Source: Sulfurimonas sp. CG01_land_8_20_14_3_00_36_23 | Lineage (GTDB): Bacteria > Campylobacterota > Campylobacteria > Campylobacterales > Sulfurimonadaceae | Length of the DNA: 38,187 nucleotides | Assembly (NCBI GenBank): GCA_002781365.1 | Contig: PETN01000013.1 | Coordinates: 1 to 38,187 of the forward strand | Reading direction: 5' to 3' | In this document: one piece after another, positions 33,622-38,187 of the stretch | Layout of the letters: the number at the start of each line of letters is the position of its first letter | Position numbering within the stretch: the stretch's first letter is position 1 | Translations under genes and position numbers: made by a program | Notes under the pieces: generated by a model | Seen by the model: only the letters and a program-made list of their open reading frames with translations | What the model was told of the DNA's origin: nothing | Databases searched by the model: none

Positions 33622-34290
33622 TCATCCTATAAATTTATACCCGATACCCCAAACAGACTTTATATATCTTGGGTCTTTTGGGTCATCGCCTAACTTTTGT
33701 CTTAGGTTGCTTATATGCATATCTATCGTTCTATCTTTTGAGTTATACTCTATGGAGTTGACTGCATTTGCGATAGACTCTCTTGATAAAACCTTGTCAG
33801 AGTTGAGTAAAAAGAGCTGCAAGATGTCATACTCCACTTTTGTTAAATCAAGAAGCAAGCCATCCACTTTTATCTCTAGTTTTGCTTCATCTATTTCAAA
33901 GTCACCTATTACTTTACTTCTCTTTGTTGTTCTTCGTAAAATGGAGTTGATACGAAGAACCAACTCTCTAGGCTCATAAGGCTTTGCCAAGTAATCATCT
34001 GCACCAAAATCAAAGCCTAAGATTTTATCACTCATCTCACTTCGAGCAGAGGAGATAATGATAGGAATATTAGAGATTTCTCTCACGCGTTTACAGACAT
34101 CAAAACCATCCATCTGCGGGAGCATCAAATCTAAAACAAGCAGAGCGTATCGCTCTTTATTCTCTTGAAGATGAAGAAGTGCCTCTTTTGGTTTATCAAA
34201 AGCCTTCACTTCAAAACCATAGTTCAAAAGGTACTCACACAGAAGCATCGAAATATCTGCATCATCTTCAATCAGCATAATCTCTTGCAT
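33622..34290 (-). CDS. OmpR/PhoB-family response regulator (ArsR-like)
   Basis: 222 residues from the ATG at 34290, which overlaps the stop of the Spy-like gene (TAATG); a longer in-frame start at 34305 is unnecessary. The receiver has E8/D9/D10, phosphoacceptor D54 (LVLDLMLPQMDG), switch S80 and K103 (LAKPYEP). The C-terminal winged helix is complete (LTKVEYDILQLFLLNSDKVLSRE, then DMHISNLRQKLGDDPKDPRYIKSVWGIGYKF). Likely autoregulates this operon and controls the haem-protein genes upstream. Confidence 0.92.
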   Translation of the reverse strand: MQEIMLIEDDADISMLLCEYLLNYGFEVKAFDKPKEALLHLQENKERYALLVLDLMLPQMDGFDVCKRVREISNIPIIISSARSEMSDKILGFDFGADDYLAKPYEPRELVLRINSILRRTTKRSKVIGDFEIDEAKLEIKVDGLLLDLTKVEYDILQLFLLNSDKVLSRESIANAVNSIEYNSKDRTIDMHISNLRQKLGDDPKDPRYIKSVWGIGYKFIG

Positions 34291-34679
34291 TATTCCACTT
34301 CCCAATCATCAAAATAGTGTATAAACCTTTTTCTTTGCTGTGGAGTTAAAATCATATGTATCTCTTTGAGGAAAACATTCTCTATAGCATGTGCTTTTTC
34401 ATCTAAAATAGTATTTAATTCATTAAGTTCGTCGGTATCAAAATTCTCTTGTGTAAAGAGTCTTTTTCTTTTTTCTTCAACATCTTCTTTTAAATTTTTA
34501 AACTCTTTTGAGTTGTGTCTAAACTCTTTTAAAATTGTTTTTATCTGAATGTTTTGTTCTTTTGAGAGGTTGAGATGGGATAACTCTTTGTTAATATGGT
34601 ACTCTCTATAATGCTTGTCTCCATCCCCGTAGAGCGTTGTAATCAATAGAAGTATAATAATATATCGCATGATTTTCAT
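34290..34679 (-). CDS. periplasmic Spy/CpxP-like protein
   Basis: 129 residues with a signal peptide (MRYIIILLLITTLYG). The helical, highly charged mature chain contains NLSKEQNIQIKTILKEFR and ILTPQQRKRF, the LTxxQ motif of the Spy/CpxP family. Those proteins are periplasmic chaperones or sensors of envelope stress, and CpxP dampens its cognate kinase. The first ATG (34679) overlaps the cytochrome b stop; the ATG at 34670 has better spacing from AAGGA and is also possible. Its position directly before a regulator-kinase pair supports a sensing role. Confidence 0.8.
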   Translation of the reverse strand: MKIMRYIIILLLITTLYGDGDKHYREYHINKELSHLNLSKEQNIQIKTILKEFRHNSKEFKNLKEDVEEKRKRLFTQENFDTDELNELNTILDEKAHAIENVFLKEIHMILTPQQRKRFIHYFDDWEVE

Positions 34680-35791
34680 CCTTTAGCTATCTCAGGTATT
34701 TTAATATCTTTATCATTTAATAGACCTTGCTCTATATTTTGATGGCAAGCTTTACAATTTGAGGCTGCTGCTATCTCTTTAGAGGTGAAGATACTTTTAT
34801 CAATCTCGCTATGTCTTCTTTTCCAGTAAGGTGTTTTTGTTATCGCTATAATCTCTTCATCTTTGATACTTTTTAAAATTTTAAATGCTGACTCTTTTGT
34901 AGAGTTTTCTGCCGCATTTTGAACTAAATAATCTTTTATAAACTCTTTATCACTCGCTTCAAGTGAAGCGTCATCACCAAAATGGTTTTCTAAATTGTCC
35001 ATCATCTTCACCCAAGATTGTTTTGGTAAAAGGTAGGGAGGATAAAGTGTATGGCAACTTTTACACTCGTTAAAAAAGAGCGTATGCTCTTTTTTATAAT
35101 CGACTGGAGTATTTGCATCCGCGATTAAAAGGTTCGATGGGTTGGCTAAAAGGTACAAAAAAAAGAAGATAGAAGTACCAATCCACACAACACCGAACAC
35201 TCTTTGAAAAAATGTTAACTTTAAACTTGTTGCATCACTCTCTTTATAACCGCCTATCATAGACTCTATGGCTTTGGATGAGTGCAAAACCCTATCGAGT
35301 AAAACACCTGCAATGTGTATAAATATCACCGCCATAAAACTATTTGCAAAGAGTTCATGTACATCTTCAAAAAAATCCATATCTTTAAAGAGTGAGATAT
35401 TTAAAAAAGATAAAATCCCCATGCCCTCTTGTGTTCCATAGACAACTATGCCTGTAAAAACGGAACCTAAGCCTAAAGCTATCATGGCGACAATCGCCCA
35501 ACTTGAGGCTGGGTTATGTCCTACATATTTTTTTTTATCTGTAAAAACATTAAAGATATACTCTTGTAAATCATGAAGATTAAAATTAAAATCCTTAAAT
35601 TTAGAGTATTTAACATCCATAAATCCCCACAAAATTCTATAAACAAAAAGGAGTCCTATCGTAAAACCAATAGCTGCATGCCAACTTAGGAGTTTGTCAA
35701 ATTCTGCTAGTATAAATACTAAACCTACAGAAATAACAAGAATGATATGAAAAACTCTTGTAAAAGAGCTCCATATATAACTTTTAATCAT
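34676..35791 (-). CDS. cytochrome b561-like membrane protein fused to a dihaem cytochrome c (DHC) domain
   Basis: 371 residues from ATG 35791, which overlaps the preceding gene by 8 bp; an in-frame start at 35806 is less likely. The N-terminal ~225 residues have several transmembrane helices with haem-ligand histidines (FTRVFHIILV, LSWHAAIG, FEDVHELFAN, VIFIHIAG), as in b-type cytochromes of the Ni/Fe-hydrogenase or b561 class. The periplasmic C-terminal ~135 residues contain two c-haem sites, CKSCH and CKACH, with the DHC pattern LLPKQSWVKMMDNLENHFGDDASL. Predicted to pass electrons between the quinone pool and periplasmic haem proteins. Confidence 0.88.
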   Translation of the reverse strand: MIKSYIWSSFTRVFHIILVISVGLVFILAEFDKLLSWHAAIGFTIGLLFVYRILWGFMDVKYSKFKDFNFNLHDLQEYIFNVFTDKKKYVGHNPASSWAIVAMIALGLGSVFTGIVVYGTQEGMGILSFLNISLFKDMDFFEDVHELFANSFMAVIFIHIAGVLLDRVLHSSKAIESMIGGYKESDATSLKLTFFQRVFGVVWIGTSIFFFLYLLANPSNLLIADANTPVDYKKEHTLFFNECKSCHTLYPPYLLPKQSWVKMMDNLENHFGDDASLEASDKEFIKDYLVQNAAENSTKESAFKILKSIKDEEIIAITKTPYWKRRHSEIDKSIFTSKEIAAASNCKACHQNIEQGLLNDKDIKIPEIAKG

Positions 35792-36308
35792 CGTCCCATC
35801 TTCCAAAATTTGGAATCATAATATCTCTTTCACTATAAGAACCTTTCTCCGCTGTTGTGTGGCATGCGACACAGTTTGCTAAAGATTTTACCTCTTCTTG
35901 TTCAATCGCTCTTCTTGGAATCCCTCTATGTTTCTGTTTAAAGTAGCCTGTAGCGGTTACTGCAATAGGTGTTTCGTTTTCTGCGATACTAGCAACAATC
36001 TTTCTACTTCGTTTATAGTTTGTAAACTTTTCAGCTGAATTATCAACTAAGTACTCAAGTATAGTTTTGTTATCTACCGCTTCTAATGAAGCATCTGTAC
36101 CAAAGTGATTACTCAAATCTCCCATCACTTTTGTCCATGATTTAGCGGGAAGAAGTCCAGGCTGATAAGCGAAATGGCAACTTGCGCACTCACTCTTATA
36201 AAAAGCGTTCTCAACTGGAGCGACACCTCGTTTTGTGAAAAAATTATAATCGCTATCTGCGAGCAAACTCCCCGCAATTAATATGGATGCTAGTACTATT
36301 TTTTTCAT
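35784..36308 (-). CDS. dihaem cytochrome c (DHC family)
   Basis: 174 residues. Signal peptide MKKIVLASILIAGSLLADS; c-haem sites CASCH (near 41) and CVACH (near 147). LLPAKSWTKVMGDLSNHFGTDASL and YFKQKHRGIPRRAI are DHC signatures. It is clearly paralogous to the C-terminal domain of the next gene, suggesting duplication and fusion. In Rhodobacter sphaeroides, DHC donates electrons to SHP and is encoded beside it and a b-type cytochrome, the same trio as here. Confidence 0.88.
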   Translation of the reverse strand: MKKIVLASILIAGSLLADSDYNFFTKRGVAPVENAFYKSECASCHFAYQPGLLPAKSWTKVMGDLSNHFGTDASLEAVDNKTILEYLVDNSAEKFTNYKRSRKIVASIAENETPIAVTATGYFKQKHRGIPRRAIEQEEVKSLANCVACHTTAEKGSYSERDIMIPNFGRWDDD

Positions 36309-36321
36309 GTTGATTCCTTTT

Positions 36322-36738
36322 TTATTTGTTGAGGATGTACGTTAAAACATCCCCTTTTTCAGTGGCTGTACCCTCTCTGTTGTACACATCTTTAAAGTTT
36401 CTTCTTAGCCATTTTGTAACCTCTTTGACATCTGTCAATCTTTGAGGATTTGTCGTTGGAGAGAGTGGCTCAATCACTTTATTTGTGTGTTCATTCATCC
36501 CACTTTTTGACAAATCATTTGTATGGCAGGAAACACAAGAGATAAGTTTTCCTTTTTTACCGATGGCTTCTGTGGTAAAAATTTTCTCACCTCTAGCATA
36601 ATCAAACCCTGTAAAGTTTTGACTCTCTTGCTTTGCCTCAGCTTTGAGGGTGTTCATATACTCTTGCATTTGAGTGTTTAACTCTTTTGCCTCCATAAAT
36701 GAAACTGCGATAAATAATACAAGTAATGTTTTTCTCAT
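36322..36738 (-). CDS. SHP-type monohaem cytochrome c (DUF1924)
   Basis: 138 residues with a signal peptide (RKTLLVLFIAVSFMEA) and one c-haem site CVSCH (near 68). The family pattern FDYARGEKIFTTEAIGKKGK, KVIEPLSPTTNPQRLTD and VTKWLRRNFKDVYNREGT matches DUF1924, the family of the oxygen-binding sphaeroides haem protein. In that protein an Asn is the labile distal ligand; candidate Asn residues lie in the NEHTN and RRNFKD segments. AAGGAG eight bases before the ATG supports the start. First gene of a six-gene minus-strand operon. Confidence 0.85.
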   Translation of the reverse strand: MRKTLLVLFIAVSFMEAKELNTQMQEYMNTLKAEAKQESQNFTGFDYARGEKIFTTEAIGKKGKLISCVSCHTNDLSKSGMNEHTNKVIEPLSPTTNPQRLTDVKEVTKWLRRNFKDVYNREGTATEKGDVLTYILNK

Positions 36739-37009
36739 ATTTCTACTCCTTTTACAATTTAGATAGGAAAATTATAGAGGAAGAGTGTCAAGAGAACTTT
36801 GACTGTGTCTTTACAATTTCTTGACAAGTTGGAGTTTCGTGGAAGAGCGCAAGAGAGTGGAGAAGCCTCTTGGCATGTGGAAATATCTTAGGATCTATTT
36901 TGTAGCTACGTTTAACTCTGTCTATCTCTATAATCTTCATAAGAGAAATTTTTGACTCGTTCCAAGCTCCAGTGTTTCAGTTGCTTACATTCATATACGC
37001 ATTCCCAAC
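36739..37009 (-). promoter_or_regulatory. leader region of the SHP operon and adjoining non-coding DNA
   Basis: A -10 TATAAT for shp lies on the minus strand at 36776 to 36771 with no -35 at the normal distance, which suggests activator dependence. An inverted repeat TGTCAAG (36786-36792) with CTTGACA (36820-36826) and a further TTTGAC (about 36799-36804) are candidate response-regulator sites. Copy 14 of the iterated motif is at 36872-36882. An ACTCGTT/AACGAGT inverted repeat (36955-36961, 37007-37013) adjoins the first attC-like site. I see no gene in this stretch. Confidence 0.45.
36872..36882 (-). repeat. iterated motif TTCCACATGCC, copy 14
   Basis: Exact 11-mer plus AA, intergenic, upstream of the SHP operon. 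Confidence 0.85.
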
Positions 37010-37079
37010 GAGTAACGTTTAAGTTGAGAAATAGTTTTGCCCGCAGGGTCAACTATTTCTCTCCAAGGTTTTGTTAGAC
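37010..37079 (-). repeat. attC-like recombination site A
   Basis: On the minus strand it begins with GTCTAAC (37079-37073, containing the stop codon of the cassette gene) and ends with GTTACTC (37016-37010). Between them is an imperfect palindrome: GAGAAATAGTT (37026-37036) pairs perfectly with AACTATTTCTC (37051-37061), and an inner CCC/GGG stem carries unpaired bases. The block AACAAAACCT next to the first box is shared with site B, while the central palindrome is unrelated, as expected of integron attC sites. Confidence 0.65.
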
Positions 37080-37319
37080 TACAAAACCACCACCGTGATA
37101 TGAGTCATAATTTTCTGGAGTGTAATTACTGTCAGTAACATGTGTTTTGCATGATTGACAGTTCCATTCTCCATTCCCCCAATCTTGAAGTCTAATTAAT
37201 TTTTGATCTTTGTCATAGCATAGTTGACAATACGGTCCTTCTTTTTCTTGTTCAGTTATTTTTTTCCAATAGTATGGTTTTTCATAAAATAAGTTTTCTT
37301 TTAAATTTAATTTATCCAA
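37074..37319 (-). CDS. C-terminal (zinc-ribbon) half of a split cassette protein
   Basis: 81 codons from an in-frame TTG, but the natural N terminus is probably the preceding gene. It contains YWKKITEQEKEGPYCQLCYD and WNCQSCKTH, a two-CxxC zinc-ribbon pattern common in a family of short phage- or island-linked proteins. In those, a helical coiled segment precedes the ribbon in one chain. Here the helical segment is in the -1 frame upstream (37307-37522), and the two frames overlap by 13 bp. The stop codon is within the attC 5' box. Function unknown. Confidence 0.6.
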   Translation of the reverse strand: MDKLNLKENLFYEKPYYWKKITEQEKEGPYCQLCYDKDQKLIRLQDWGNGEWNCQSCKTHVTDSNYTPENYDSYHGGGFVV

Positions 37320-37522
37320 TAGCTCTTTTTTTCTCGATCACTTTCAAGTAAAGCTTCTTGAATTTCTGCGATTTGCATTTTTGCATCTGCAAGTGATCCT
37401 ATCAATTCTGCTAATTGTAATTTTACTTCTGCTTTATCAAATGAGCCAGCACTATCTTTTAATAATTTCGCAATTTCTATTGCTGATTTTACACTTCCTA
37501 CTGCTACTGCTATGTCAATCAT
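37307..37522 (-). CDS. N-terminal (helical) half of a split cassette protein
   Basis: 71 codons. AVGSVKSAIEIAKLLKD followed by KAEVKLQLAELIGSLADAKM and IAEIQEALLE is an Ala/Leu-rich coiled segment typical of the same short family. GGAGAA before the ATG (37522) is a good ribosome site. The frame ends at ...REKKSYWIN. Just before, a run of seven A (plus-strand T7, 37326-37332) reads GAA AAA AAG; a -1 shift there continues as ELLDKLNLKENLFY into the zinc-ribbon half. Either an indel, a sequencing error or programmed frameshifting could explain the split. Confidence 0.6.
   Translation of the reverse strand: MIDIAVAVGSVKSAIEIAKLLKDSAGSFDKAEVKLQLAELIGSLADAKMQIAEIQEALLESDREKKSYWIN
37326..37333 (-). 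other. A AAA AAG slippery heptamer at the gene split
   Basis: On the minus strand the zero-frame codons are GAA AAA AAG, i.e. the A AAA AAG heptamer known from E. coli dnaX frameshifting, in the phase needed for -1 slippage. The -1 product joins both halves without a stop. No convincing downstream stem-loop is visible. Confidence 0.5.
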
Positions 37523-37541
37523 ATTAAATTCTCCTATGTGT

Positions 37542-37597
37542 GTCTAACGGTTGACTTTACCGACAGCTTAGCTGTTCGGTGCTAGGTTTTGTTGTGT
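37542..37597 (-). repeat. attC-like recombination site B
   Basis: On the minus strand it runs from ACACAAC (37597-37591) followed by AAAACCT to GTTAGAC (37548-37542). The centre is a hairpin of ACCGAACAGC with GCTGTCGGT (37580-37571, 37567-37559) around TAA, with one extrahelical base, the attC hallmark. The 5' box deviates from the RYYYAAC consensus. It lies just after the stop of the RhuM-family gene. Confidence 0.6.
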
Positions 37598-37600
37598 TTA

Positions 37601-38179
37601 CTAACCTTCAATATCTAATTCTCCAAGTAATTTGTCAAAATCACTCTTATATGACTTATCTTGAATAACTTTATATTTCTCAAATTCACAAATAGCAAAC
37701 TCTTTTGCTATTTGTGCTGTAACTTTTCCTGCATTTTCTAAAATATCTCTTTCATTAAATTGTAAAAAAGCATTTAACTTTTGACTCCAATCTTTCATTG
37801 TCATTGGAATATTTCTTTCAGCTTGGTCTTCTGCATAATCAAGATACATAGTTACAATTCTATCAAGTGACTTTATCTCATTTTGCGATAGATAGTTTTT
37901 AGCAACTGTAACATCTGATTTTAATATTTTTCCATTTGGAGCTTTTTTCCAGTTTGTAAGTCCCATAAACTCTTTTTTATGGTCTGCTCGCTCAACAATC
38001 AGTTCAGAAGCTGTATGACCGTGAATAGCCCAATGTAGTTTATTTTGAACTGTTGCAAAAAACTCTTGTGTAGTTGGGGCTTGAAAATCATAATCCATAG
38101 CAGTTGCATAAATATCTGTTATTTGTTGATAAAAATTTCGAGACCGTAAAATAAACTGTGTAAACCCACCTCTTATCCT
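37601..38179 (-). pseudogene. RhuM-family protein, N-terminally truncated
   Basis: An ATG at 38098 opens a 165-codon frame. Its sequence (EFFATVQNKLHWAIHGHTAS, VTVAKNYLSQNEIKSLDRIV, MYLDYAEDQAERNIPMTMKD, LNAFLQFNERDILENAGKVT) is the C-terminal part of RhuM-type 'virulence' proteins, which are usually about 300 aa or more. Family-like sequence (RSRNFYQQITDIYATA) continues upstream of the ATG to about 38140. The frame then meets an in-frame TGA at 38180-38182. The N-terminal half is therefore missing or out of frame. It may still make a shorter protein. RhuM function is unknown; members occur in islands and phages. Confidence 0.65.
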
Positions 38180-38187
38180 TCAATCAC

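Larger units (their letters stand above)
37010..38187 (-). mobile_element. distal end of an integron-type gene-cassette array
   Basis: Two attC-like sites, 37010-37079 and 37542-37597, each follow a small minus-strand gene. The 3' box of site B (GTTAGAC) is the exact complement of the 5' box of site A (GTCTAAC), as required if the DNA between them circularises as one cassette of about 530 bp. Genes here are of phage- or island-type families (split Zn-ribbon protein, RhuM). No integrase is present; it would lie to the right of the window, since cassettes read away from it. Beyond site A the sequence is non-coding, then ordinary chromosome. Confidence 0.6.

Noticed and set aside
356-36882. Iterated motif as FtsK-orienting (KOPS) or strand-biased replication signal
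   Set aside because: Eight forward and six reverse copies are interleaved along the window, with no polarity expected of KOPS or chi-type strand bias; kept only as an outside alternative.
36955-37013. ACTCGTT/AACGAGT pair as another attC site
   Set aside because: It lacks the conserved AACAAAACCT block and a central bulged palindrome; it may be a separate degraded repeat next to site A.
1-38187. CRISPR arrays, insertion sequences with transposase, prophage genes
   Set aside because: No regularly spaced repeats with unique spacers, no transposase or recombinase domains and no phage structural genes were found in any frame.

Overview
The window looks like chromosomal DNA of a Campylobacterota (epsilonproteobacterial) species, most probably Sulfurimonas or a close relative. 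The evidence is an AT-rich composition, the flgA-ubiX-coaD-tmk gene order, a GltX2-type glutamyl-tRNA synthetase, ArsRS-like two-component genes, an RpoN-type promoter before flgL, and a mostly housekeeping gene set in tightly overlapping operons. The species assignment is inference from gene content.

Layout. 1-2200: a small unknown gene, then a hipBA toxin-antitoxin module inserted between 23-bp direct repeats. 2202-7011: a DEAD-box RNA helicase converging on the minus-strand operon flgA-ubiX-coaD-tmk-fkbM methyltransferase. 7127-10113: two small envelope genes, tRNA-Leu(CAA), and flgL behind a sigma54 promoter. 10209-16186: ftsK with a small partner, a SYLF lipid-binding protein, and acnB behind a palindromic activator-like site. 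16194-17347: a terminator, a TetR regulator, four evenly spaced operators and the RNase P RNA. 17615-21495: a 29-residue membrane peptide, a chemoreceptor, a radical-SAM AmrS, a small protein and a response regulator with a ribbon-helix-helix output. 21586-25375: tRNA-Glu, gltX2, yggT, a lytic transglycosylase and a lipoprotein. 25473-32406: mobB, fbp, a Cys-rich small protein, metG, a Mur-ligase-like protein without a P-loop, an orphan TRAP binding lipoprotein and a DUF4015-like protein. 32403-36738 (minus): an SHP-DHC-cytochrome b haem operon with a Spy-like protein and its own two-component system. 37010-38187 (minus): what looks like the distal end of an integron-type gene-cassette array, with two attC-like sites, one cassette gene split at an A AAA AAG slippery heptamer, and an N-terminally truncated RhuM-family gene.

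The most notable signal cuts across genes. The 11-mer TTCCACATGCC occurs exactly 14 times (8 forward, 6 reverse; 10 copies followed by AA). It lies in coding and non-coding DNA, in different reading frames, and once as an inverted pair forming a hairpin. Chance expectation for the window is about 0.02 copies. Density, degenerate neighbours and placement resemble the DNA uptake sequences of Neisseriaceae and Pasteurellaceae. I know of no such element described for this phylum, so I propose it as a candidate uptake (or otherwise genome-wide) signal.
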